64,000 nt of DNA from Lotus japonicus. Lineage: Eukaryota; Streptophyta; Magnoliopsida; Fabales; Fabaceae. This document shows positions 22,784 to 33,900 of the stretch, piece by piece. The notes under the pieces are model-generated. The model ran no database searches and was not told the origin of the DNA. It saw only the letters and a list, made by a program, of their open reading frames with translations. How positions within the stretch are numbered: the stretch's first letter is position 1; every line of letters starts with the position of its first letter. Position numbers and translations under genes: made by a program. Location of the stretch: assembly GCF_012489685.1 (NCBI RefSeq), contig NC_080042.1, positions 15,142,150 through 15,206,149 of the forward strand. Direction: 5' to 3'.

Positions 22784-24784
22784 CGTGTTTAGTCTGACTG
22801 CAATGTAATTGGCATAACATCTATATCATCAGGCAAGTGAGGAAGTGTACTTGCACAACCACACATATTTTTTAATTCAGTAATATATGTGTCAAAGTTT
22901 ATTTTTATACTTCAAAAAGCGCAAAAAAAAAAACAAATCAGAAAACATAAGTGAAAAACAATGTGTTGTCTAAATTTTACTTTAGGCCTGATTTATTGTT
23001 GGACTGACCCTGCTAGCGACTTGCCAATTTACATGCACACATAGTGTACAATAAGCAATTTAGTTTGGTTTATGGTAGGAGAAGGTAAATAACGTTTATG
23101 ACTAACATATTTAAACACCCTTAATTTATTTTAATTGACAATTCTTATATTATTTATCAATCTGGTCTTTGGCATTTTAGTGGCAAAACAACAGTTGCAA
23201 ACGTAAAATGAAGTTTCCAATTAAAATATTAGTCATAACATTTTAATTGAAAAACAGTGTGTGTGTGAAGAACACAAATCGAAAGAAAGTGCTTTCAGGT
23301 CATGTGAGTGATTTTCCCTCACATTCTTCATATTGTTGGAATAAAAGAATAAAACTTGCGTAACTAATGAGGCATTTATCATAGTGTTGGTAGTTGAGAG
23401 ACATGCATTGATAGTGACATCAAGTAGTAATGAAGTTGGAAGACTTATGACTGGTAAGCATTAATGATTGGTTGTAAAAATGATAAATGAGATATGAGAT
23501 TAACATAGACACGTTTGAGAAGAGCTTAGCATCATTGTTAATAGTTTGGTTACAATGTATACTTATAATCTAAAAGAGGTACCCAATACGATTAGAGATA
23601 GTTTGTTAATAAAAAAAACTATATAGTGGAACCTTGCTATTCTAACAAAAAAAAAATTCAACTAAAACTATTTCCTAAGATTATTATAGAGTGTGAATTA
23701 AATAGTTTACTGATTTCAGTGAATTACCTAATACTCACCTTTTAACATTCTTCCCACTTTTACATACAACACCAATGCATAAAGAAAGAAAACGGAACAG
23801 CTCCATGAGGAAGCAGAGGACCGAAGGCAGAGTCAATAAGAAGGGGTCACTAAGCTGCACAAACACGCCTGCAACCAACCAAAGGAAATTGCCAGAAGAA
23901 GTTGTCACTCATTACCTTGTAATTATATTAGTTTTAGTAGTACTTAGTGATAATAATATACAATGACCAAACGGACTATGCTGTGGCATGATTTTAGAGG
24001 GATATAAACCAAAGAATCATAAATTAAGTTTATTGTGTATTATGTTCAAATTATATTCCTCCTGCAAATCCAAAACTCCAAAACTAGGAACCCGCATCAA
24101 TTTAGCAAAGTCAATAAAAAAGTTTGGCTCCATTCAAAATATCACATCCATTAAATGTAAAGTGATTGTTTACCCAATATTGATTTTTTTTTTTGCTGCA
24201 AGGCATGGGGGCATGAGGAAAACATGATATCATATTTACTATGGTGGTTGGTTCTATTCTATTAAGTGTTAATTGTCAAAAAAGAAGCATGTAATTTTGG
24301 TCCATCTTTGCTTAATTAGCTCCAATTTATTAGTAATGAAGTGTTACTTCATCAATTATTCATAAAAGACATATTGGAGGTCATATGAAACATAAAATAA
24401 CAAGGTGCTTTGTCTTCCACATTGTGGTGGGCAACAATGGAAACTTAAAAAGAATAAGATAGTTATCTCTAACTCACATTAATATTTACCCAATATTGAA
24501 TTGTTTGCCAGCAAGACATGGGGGGCATGAGAGAGATATCATAAAATATTATGGGGGTTGTTTCCATTGTATTAGGTGTTAATTGTAAAAAAAAAGCACA
24601 AAATCTTTGACCCTCTTTGCTTAATTAGCACCAATTTATTAGTTATGTAGTGTTGCTTCATCATAGTTATGTAGCAGAAATATAAACTATTGTATTAGGA
24701 GAAAATTAAATACAAAGGCTATTCATTGAAGATATAAACTCAAAAGATGAAGAGGCACTTTTGAGAGTTCATAAAGAAAGTTAA
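22784..24784. other. Intergenic DNA with duplicated RPA-upstream segment and inverted repeat cores
   Basis: 23335-23745 is a second copy of the RPA70-like upstream flank and contains the empty SINE site. About 24170-24360 and 24480-24665 are two tandem, inverted copies of the dispersed B3-upstream repeat (gcatgggggcatgag ... ggttggttc). Each is followed by ctttgcttaattagcnccaa. No gene body is seen. The arrangement suggests a deleted unit between two duplicated flanks. Confidence 0.45.
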
Positions 24785-24870
24785 TACATACTTAGGCTGC
24801 GTAACAGCTTAGAGAAGGTACTTAATACAAACTTTGGCTGCATAGCAGCTTAGGAAAGGTCCTTAAAACA
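24785..24870. repeat. Minisatellite, about 41 bp x 2, beside RPA70-like copy B
   Basis: Two units of the same taggctgcatagcagcttag family found beside copy A, where there are five. The position relative to the gene is the same. Confidence 0.75.
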
Positions 24871-24984
24871 AACTTAGAAAATTGAAAAAAAGTACACAGA
24901 CATTATCCTGAAGGCACATCTTGAGGCTTGACTTCCACAATTTATGGAACTAAAATCTCACTGTGAGCTTCTGCTAATTGAGAT

Positions 24985-27395
24985 TCAAAGACAAAGACCC
25001 GTTATAATCAAGTGAACCCTCTTAGATTTACTTACTTCTTGAGAATCATCATCCAGGTCTATTATTGCGGTGGTAGGAGTTTCGGGAACACTCTTGCTGG
25101 AAGCATCCACAAACTCACCGACCACATCCTGTAAACAACAGACACAATAAATAAAGAAATTAATTAATGACAAATGTTGTTAGTTGTTAATAACCATTAG
25201 CATTGAGGATGATCTAATAGTCTTCATCTCGTGTACCTTTAGAACCTTAGAGGTCTGCAAGATACTTGGGCGAGTAGTGACCATACGGCTTGAAATAACA
25301 TCAACCTTAATCCCATAACAATTAATATCAGGAGATGCAAACGGCAAATAACAATAACAATAAAATGGTAACTGGACGCGTACGCTATTCTCAACTTGGG
25401 CGGATTTGAATTGATGAATTATTGGCTCATCGATACATATGTGTTTTACTCGAAATGTCGCCTCATACTTCAATGGATCAAACTTGAAAGATGTCAAGTT
25501 CTTAACCTCCAGTTTGAACAGAAATTCTTTACCCACCAGATTTGCTAGCTCAATAGGAACTTCTTCAATAGGCTCATTCTAACATGATGGTTAAACAACA
25601 ATAAGTAAAATGGTTGCATGCGAACAATTAAATTGAAAGGTTATATTTGCTTTCCTAACCTTGTCAGCTGATCGCATCAACTCAACACAGGTCTTGCCAA
25701 CGATAATAGAAGCTTCCTTGTCAAAGAGGATGATCGGGCATCACCTGTGTGGTCTGAGACGCTAACATGCAAACGTAACCTAGAGGCGAGAGTTAACGTT
25801 ATTAGGAAACATGGAGGTCCAACAAAAAATCTCAGAATATTCAAAAATTAAAGGTTGAACTTGCCTCGGGTAAACAGTTACAACATGACGATTGCATCCT
25901 TCGCAGTAAAACATTTTCTCATCCGGAAACACCTTGTGGTTGCATTTACATGTCGTGTACCACTAATTAATGTTGTCTATTGAAAGAATAGTTCCAAGCA
26001 CAATGCATAAATAGTCCTACAAATATAAAATAAATAGTGGTTAAAAAATAGATCCAATACATTATAATACTATAGATACATAATCTTTACCTGATTGTTC
26101 TCCTTGATTTGGGATATAGTCTTTCTAGGTGTTAATATTAGGAAATCATCCTCCCCAAGAACATTGGTAGGATAATGAAGATGGCTCAAGAACTGGGAAA
26201 AAACGGGACTTTCAGCATATCTACAAAAGGGAATTTCATACACAAAAAAATGTTAAAGTGAGTAACGCTCCTGTGCATTTGATGTCCCCAACAAAAGGTT
26301 AGAATAGCACTGTTGCTTTAGGGCTTCAGCTAAATGATCGGGGGGGGGGGGGGGTTGAAAACCAGCTTCGTTGCACCACTTATATAAGTAAAAGTTATGT
26401 TGCCTGTAACACAGAAGCATTTGGTAACAAACTTTACATATACGGTGAATATCAAATGGTTATAGAACCAAAATACCTTCGACAGTTTCCACTTTGGTGA
26501 ACTGTATAATCACAACAACATTATTCATATCCACAACACTCATAAAATTGTTCAGATCATCAACGTAGCGACCAGAAAAAGAACACTGCAGCTTACACAT
26601 ACAACTCAAAAAAACACGAATTGGTACACGGGAAAATAAGGATAGTAGGAAAAAATGTAAAAACAACTTCTATGAATGCAAAATACCCGTCAGTGTCAAT
26701 TTCAATGACATTCATTTTGGTTTTCCTGCAATTATTTCGAATAAACCTCTCTGATCCAACTCCGGACAAAATGCCAATTATATCTAAACATTAACAGCCA
26801 CAAGTTAGAATAATATTAGAGATAATGGTGAATAATTTTATCACAATTGAGGGTCTAATGTAGTACCAACTAAAAAATTATCATCAAAATCAGGCCTTTT
26901 TATGTGAGAAAAAGGAGTAAAAGTGTATGGATCAGCAGTTTTTGAAATATTTTCCACTGGATGAACTGCAAAATGGAACTGTAAATTTAGTTTGAACTCG
27001 TGTCTAGTTGTCTTGTAGCCACCACTGTTAGGAACAACTTCGAAGACTGAAATGGAGTACACATTCCCATCTGCAAGGATCTTCTCAAATTTATAAATCA
27101 AAGTCTTCTTGATAGAAATGTGGATCTTGCTTCCCTAAATTCACATATTTTAAATCTTAGTCAGATAAGAACTTGAGGAAATTATTTCTCAAATATGAAA
27201 ATGACGATATTAAGATAATATACATGAGAATCCATGACAACCAACTCAAGACACTGGGGAAACTTGCAATTGGTTAGCCCGTGACTATACCACATTCGAA
27301 TCACTTTCACCAGTATCATCCCTGAATCCAAGCCAGATCTCAAATTGCTCACTTTGTCGAAAGCGAAAGCGGATTAAACACATTTAGGAAGCACA
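24985..27395 (-). pseudogene. RPA70-like (OB-fold) pseudogene, copy B
   Basis: Paralogue of copy A without the LTR. Exons: about 27390-27234 (no ATG at the position used in copy A), about 27133-26867 (GSKI...YKFEKILADGNVYS), about 26790-26695, 26610-26477, then a 73-bp intron (26404-26476), 26403 to about 26290, about 26221-26090 (SPVFSQFLSHLHYPTN, DDFLILTPRKTISQI), the zinc-ribbon exon about 26020-25870 (WYTTCKCNHK, MFYCEGCNRHVV), about 25780-25665, 25575-25180 and 25130-24985. Lesions: loss of the start, a 15-base G run (26340-26354) inside coding sequence, TAG 25963-25965 just before the zinc ribbon, also present in copy A, and a one-base loss near 25735. The zinc-ribbon cysteines are intact. 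It is probably non-functional, though less damaged than A. Confidence 0.75.
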
Positions 27396-27521
27396 AAGGT
27401 ACGGTAGGTCTCATTGTAAAGCACTTTTAGGAATAGAAGATTGAAACTGGCATAGGTAGGCAGAAGACAAAGGTCTCGAATTCTATTTATAGTGGAAACA
27501 TGCTAAAACCAAACTCCTTTT

Positions 27522-28716
27522 TGTAAGACCAAGATTTGGTCAGGTTGTACAACTCTAGGTTTTGATGATAACAAGTTTATATTTGTGTGTGAACAATTAT
27601 GATACTCCAACGTTTGTCTTTTAAGTGTGTGACAAATAGGTTCTGACTCTGACCAAAAGACATATCCATCAGAAGTTTAAGACCAAAGAGTAACCAATGA
27701 AATGCTTCTGCAATCACTACATTCTTCTGAACGACAGTAAACGCTTCAGATGTTCTGAAGATTAAAGCTCTGATGTGGGCTCTGAAGATTCAAGTGCTGA
27801 AGTTCTGAAGACCAGAAGTTCTGAGTGAACGGTCCAGAAGCTGAGACTTGAAAATTCTGAGTTCCAAGAGTAAGCTGGCTCTCAAGACCAAAGTACTTCC
27901 AATTCTGAAGATCAGATCAGAGTGAACGGTCCAGAAGCAGAAGTTCTGAAGGTAAGAGGATCCAAGCTTCCTTCTGACTCTGATCAATTGCTTCACAAGT
28001 TCCAACATGAAGCGTCGCCAAGATGAGAAGTCAAATAGGATAAGGTAATGTCATTGTCAATAGTACAAAAGCAGTGTACTATTCTGACCGCCTTACCTAC
28101 GATGTTCAGCCACAGCAGGTTCTGGAATTTCCAGAATTGCCCTCAAACGGATAGAATCTTTCAACGAATACAACACTACACCTTGGAGTATAAATAGGCT
28201 GAAGAGAGAAGAAATTGGCGAAGAAACTATTGAGCAATACAAATGAAAACCTTCAAGAAAAATACCTTAGCAATATTATCTTCATTGTTCTTATTGTGTT
28301 TACTCCTGCTTGTTTAGAAGCAAATTTTTGTAAACCCAAAACCTTCTACAAATTTGGTTATAGTTCCTCAAGAGACCAGTGAGGTCAGGATTCTTGAGAA
28401 GACTAAGACGTGTGAGTCTTAGTGTTGCTAGTTCATAGATTTGTTAGTCACTGAGCAAGGTGTGCTAGTGCAGTTGTAACAATCTTTGAATAGTGGATTA
28501 ACTTCATTCTAAGAAGGAAGAAATCACCTTAACGGGTGGACTGGATTAGCTTGAAGGATTTATCAAGTGAACTAGGATAAAACACTTGTGTGCTTTTCTC
28601 ATCCCTTTATCTCTTGCACTTTATGTTCTTTAAACCGAGTAGATTTGTCAAAATCTTAGAGGGAAAGTTTTTAAAAGCAAAACCCTATTCAAACCCCCCC
28701 CTTCTAGTGTTTTTCA
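27522..28716 (+). mobile_element. LTR (probably Ty1/copia, SIRE/Maximus type)
   Basis: Begins TGTAAGACCAAGATTTGG and ends with a C-rich run, then cttctagtgtttttca, at 28716, about 1195 bp. A TATA box (gtataaatagg) lies at about 28188-28198. Internally it is rich in ctgaag/ttctga words. The C-rich tail before agtgtttttca is, from memory, typical of legume SIRE-like LTRs. Matching 5-bp duplications are not evident (ctttt / tacct) and no primer site follows, so it is either a solo LTR with decayed flanks or a fragment. It lies upstream of RPA70-like copy B. Confidence 0.65.
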
Positions 28717-29478
28717 TACCTTCAATTTTAATTGATGCTACAATAATGATATGGTTGGTAGTTGACAGACACACATTGATGAAGACACACATCTGGCTAA
28801 GGTGGGTGAGAAATTAAGTGTTGCGTTTAAAACATGTTGATGTTGGTAGACATTCATTTAAGGGGCTTTAGACAAACGGATGAGAGGCTGGAAAAAAGGG
28901 AGGAGGAGATGTGGAAAACAAAGGGTTATTGAGAGGAGGACACGTGGCAAAGCGTTGTGAGAGTGACACGTTAGGAAATTCTTCTTTTGAGGGATTTCTA
29001 AGTTGTATCTATTATAGATGCAACTAGGCTTAATGTTTTTCCTTCAATGAATTTACCATGTTTGTGTTGCCACAAATTGTTTTTATCATCTAATCTTCTT
29101 CGTCCTCCCTAAATTGTTAGATATGATTGGACTCGTAACTAATGTGTCAAAGGAAAAACAATACACTAAGGGTAGTAGTCTAACCACGATGATTGAGCTT
29201 GAGTTGATTGATAATAAGTAAGATTTATTTCTCGCTCATGTAACTACTCGCTTCTGTCTTCAGGTTTTGAAATTAGTATTGATGATTGAAGTAATTCTGT
29301 TTTAAATATACCATGGCAGGGGTGAAATTTAGTGCGCTTTATTTGATTACTATGATGATGTTGTCAAAGAATTCCTTGCTTCTGATGGTTATCATATGAC
29401 TGTTGAGGTCAAGATATTCAAGAGTAAAGTCATTTTTATGTAATTCAACATAAACAACCAACACCAAACTAACAAATC
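28717..29478. other. Intergenic DNA
   Basis: 28735-28800 matches the RPA-upstream segment (tggttggtagttgacagac). The rest shows no gene and no clear element. Confidence 0.35.
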
Positions 29479-30139
29479 TTTGCTTGGCACCTATGGAGAG
29501 ATAAATGTGATCTCATTTTCAATAATGACATCACCACACCAGGTAACTTAGCAATTAGCATCACACACTATGCAAGTGAAATCACTAGAAATCTCTCATT
29601 ACCAAATGAATTTATGAAACTTCACATGAAGGAAGCTGAAGTGGCTTGGAAAAAGCCTCCCACTGGTGTATGGAAACTGAACACAGATGGGTCCTTCCAC
29701 CATCATAATCATCTCTCTGCTTGTGGGGGATTAATTAGAGATTCCAATGGTATGGCACTCCTCTTAAAGCTGAATTGTGGGGTGTGATTAAAGGTTTGAG
29801 GATTGCTTTTGACCTTGGACTTAAGGCCCTTGATGTTGAGATTGACTCTAAGGAGGCCTTTGAATTGAATTAATTGTTCTGAAATGCTCCCCACAACACT
29901 CGTGTGCCAATCTGGTGCAAGAGATATTCAACACATCAACTCAGAACTGGAATACCTCTTTTCAGCTCATCCCACGTGAAGCCAATTGCTGTGCTGATTC
30001 TCTTGCAAAGGTTGGACATGATCTCCATGAGTTTATTTTTGACAGTAAACTTATTCCTCACTATTTGATGTCTAAAATGATGTTATGGGGACTACTGTCC
30101 TCAGAATTCTGTAGTTTCTTTGGGCTTCCCGAAAATTAG
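29479..30139 (+). pseudogene. LINE/non-LTR RNase H remnant
   Basis: Translation gives a C-terminal non-LTR polyprotein fragment: FAWHLWRDKCDLIFNN, then KPPTGVWKLNTDGSF (the first RNase H aspartate), SACGGLIRDSNG, LKAELWGVIKGL (the glutamate), DVEIDSKEAFEL (the second aspartate), and in another frame IPREANCCADSLAKVGHD (the final aspartate). A deletion of about 15-20 codons falls between DSNG and LKAELWG, and stops with a frameshift occur at about 29870-29885. It ends at TAG 30137-30139. There is no reverse transcriptase. This RNase H style is common in plant LINE remnants and RNase H-like pseudogenes. Confidence 0.7.
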
Positions 30140-30932
30140 CAAAATAAAAAAGATTTCACTATTATCACGATTTTTTATTTAAATTTTATTTGGGTTCCAC
30201 AAACCACAATATCCCATTTATTAATATTTTTTTTTTATTTCCAGTTTTAAAATATAAAATTTATTTCCACCTAAAGTCTCTCTCACACAAGCCCTAATTC
30301 TCTCTCTTCCTGAAACGAGTTTCTCTCAAACTCTCCTCTCCCCTCCCCTCACGCATCAGCGCTCCTCACCGCCACTCTCTCTTCCGGCGCCGTTACCGCG
30401 CTTATTTTCCAGAAATTGGCCCAACGTAGGTATGTAACCTCCCCTTCTTCCTTTTCTTTTCTTGTTAATTCATATTTGCTTGCTTGCTTGTGGTCGCTCA
30501 GCAATATCAATATCATTATCATTATTGTTTGCATTGCAATTTGCCGTAAGTATCGCACTCTCACTGTTCTGTTTTTGCGGTGTTGAAATTATCGCTGCTA
30601 TGCTCTGTTTTTGCGGTGTTGAAATTATCAAAATTTTGCTAGTTTTTTGCTAATAATGTAAACAGCAACATTGTATCCTAGTCCCTAATGGATCACAACC
30701 AAAATTCGTAGAAAAGCTTCGTTGTTTTATTTGATTTTTTTTATATTTGCAAGGATTAATGTAATGGGTCTTAATTTTATAGCGTAGCTGAAGGGCATGC
30801 CCTTGGTGGGACCTGCAATTGTGGTGACTGCAGTGCAGAATAGAGAGGTGCATTGGGTGGTTTCGTAAATCCGTCCACTATTTTGCTTCTTTTCTAGGCA
30901 TAGTTGCACTTGGAATTAGAATTTCATTGGAA
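30140..30932 (+). promoter_or_regulatory. Promoter and 5' UTR of the RPC7-like gene
   Basis: A pyrimidine-rich leader (ctctctcaca...ctctcttcc, about 30280-30425) is followed by a probable 5'-UTR donor cgtag/gtatgt (gt at about 30429-30430). A second leader exon precedes the ATG at 30933. 30553-30632 carries a near-exact direct repeat (ctgtttttgcggtgttgaaa twice). No TATA box stands out. The start is placed at 30933 because the frame from there splices cleanly into seven further exons. Confidence 0.5.
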
Positions 30933-33900
30933 ATGTCAGGCAGAGGAAGTGGAAGAGGATGGGGAAGAGGACGAGGGGGAATGTATGTCCCTCCAAAGCC
31001 ATTCGTACTTTATCCCGAGGTAATTCTATTTATATTCATTCATCCATACCATAGTTTCCTTTCGTTTTCTATTTTTGTACCCAACCCTATGGTTATGGGT
31101 ATATAAGATTCAATTCTTCATCTTAAAATAAATACGTACAACTTAATTTTGCTGATGGTGATGTGAAGGGGATACTCGCAGCCTAACAATGCACCGAACC
31201 TAACATTATTTTACTGACTGTTCAAAAGGCTCTCTATAATAAATGATTGAGGAGTGCTAGCAGTAACACACACTTCTGAACACACTCATACACTCCCTCT
31301 GGTTGGTCAATTCTCAAAATAGTCATCATATTTCCCTCACTTATTAAAAATGTGTTAACTTTTTAAAAATTAAATCAATCAGGTTGAAGAGTTAGGAGCA
31401 TGTTTAGAAGAGTGTGTTGCTAGCACTTCTCTAAATGATTCGTGGCTTCTCTCAACCCTTTTTTATTTAAACCTGAAGATTACAACCAGTTAGAAAATGT
31501 GATTTTATTTTACGAGATTTTAAAAAATGAGAAGTTACTTTATGTTTGTTTACAATTATAAAATGTGTTTTTACTTTAAAAAGTGATTTTAAATCATATG
31601 GATATAAGAAAATTAGTTTTATGCTTTTTTTAAAAAAGAATCTCTTGTTTATGAAAAGCATACCCTAATTCTTAAAAGAATTAAAAGTGAGTTTTTTCAT
31701 AAATTAATTAGAGACAAACAAACTATATTTCCTTACATCAGAATCTGGCAAGAAAGATGGTGGACTGTGTCTTAGTTTCTTTCCTGAGCATATATTTATA
31801 GTTATACATTGTAATCAACTGCCCGCTGCTTATTACACATGTTCATCAATCTGATGCTGCAGGAAGTTAATTGTCCTGGTAAAATCGATATAAATGATGA
31901 TTATATGAAAAACTTGCTTAGCTGGAGTTCTAAGTTTCAAAGGTATTGGAAAGCCTCTCCTTATCTTCTGGAGGAGAGAACGTTGAAGGGTGGTAAGCAT
32001 TAAATTGTACTTTACAAGATATATGCATTTTGAGATGATCAGACCAACATCTTTGACTTAGAACATCATTGATTCAAATACTAGTTATATTATTTTCTCT
32101 GGTACTGTATGTGTTAGTTTGAATAACATTTGTAATTCTGTTAGTGTCTTTGGAATTCTGTTATCTGCACATGTGATGTGCCAGCTGGCTGTTATTTATG
32201 TGTTGTCATAACAGAATTTGGTAGTTACTATAGCTTCTCTCATAAGCTTCTTGTGTAACTCATAAATATGAGAACCTGTGTAATCACTCATTAGAGTAAT
32301 GAATACAATTTTATTTCAACGTATCCAGTTTCAGTTCTTTCTCTGCTTCCCCTTCTCGTAACAGTCTCACGCATGACTATGTAATTATACTTCCCACATC
32401 AGCTGGGGGTGAAAGGATCCTGTGAATATGATAAGGTTTACACCATTGAAAGCTGGGTAAACTGCTTCTTAAACATTTACAATGCTATCATGGAACCATA
32501 TTTGTCCCTAAATATCTGGATCCTCCCTACCCTGTTACTTCATTGATGTATATTAATTTTCTTGAGTCAAACTTCATTGAAGTATATTTTTCTTGTTTTG
32601 TTGTCAGAGAGCAGAAAAATGCACATAGAAAGATATTCTGACAGGAAGAGGACCATGTTTACTCGTGATTCTCTGTCGCAGGTTTTAATGTTCGACAATT
32701 TTCCTAAGGAATTGACACAAGGTGTGAAAAAAGGAATAGACTTTCACGGTTAAGCTTTTGGTGAAAAAGTGCTTCTGCTTTTGTTATGCATTTGAGGTTC
32801 CTGTTAACAATTGAATTAATCCTAAGTTTGTATTTTTCAGGTACATCGAAGCGGATGGCAAGCCGAAAAAATTTTCAATGGAACCCAGAGGCAAATTTAG
32901 GTTTGATGATTTCCTATAACCCTTTTCTTTTTATTTGGTTAAACTATGGGTTATCCACAAATGTGATTGAGCTAATCAGAGTTTAAAGATTAACACAACA
33001 CAAGGTTCATCTTCCTAAATATCCCCTCCCTTTCGATAAATAACTTTTTGAAATTTATTTACTTAGGAATCACATGTATGCAATTGTACTGAGCACTGAG
33101 CAGTATACGCACTTATGGTTTCCCTTTCTAATCTGGGTTATAATATTATTGTTATATAAAATTATAAATTTTTGATAGCTTCTGTTGCTGAAACTGTTTT
33201 TTTGTTGGATTGAAACATTTTTCTGAAACTTAAAGGCGATGTGGATTCCTGTTTGCTTATAATTATGATAATGCCTTCAGACTTATCTTTAGACTGATAA
33301 AGATGTTTGTTGACAGAGAAGAAGCTAGATTTCTTCGAACAAAAAGAGAAAAGGAACCAGGTACAGAATCTTTGCTTTAGAATTCTTTCCTTTAATTTTC
33401 CATATTAACAGGACTGTTAACACTTTCAGTCATATAGGTATTAATATTAAATATATGTTACTGGATGGGGATATGGCGAGTTTCTGAATTCTGAGGTCTT
33501 GACATCTTGTGTGGAACATGGAATTGGAACTGATTGGAATTATTAGACCTTGAAATTGGAACCCACAATTCCAAAGTCTAGGTTCAATAAAATTTCAATC
33601 CTAATTCCTTATGATATATCCATGATCGTGATGTAATAAGTTAGTCTAACCAACACATGTTTCTTGTTATATAGCTCTCAAGAATTCTAATTGAAAGTAG
33701 CATGGATTAATAAATTAGTCCAACCAACACATGTATCTTGTAATGTATTACAGGAACATCTGTTTATTACTTCAACAAACTCCACCATAACCATTTCAAT
33801 TACACTACTGCTACCACCTTCCACTCTGCACGAACACCATTTTTGTTGTTATTACCAGGGGTAATCCCATTATTTTTTTCCTCTACTGTTATCGCCAGTG

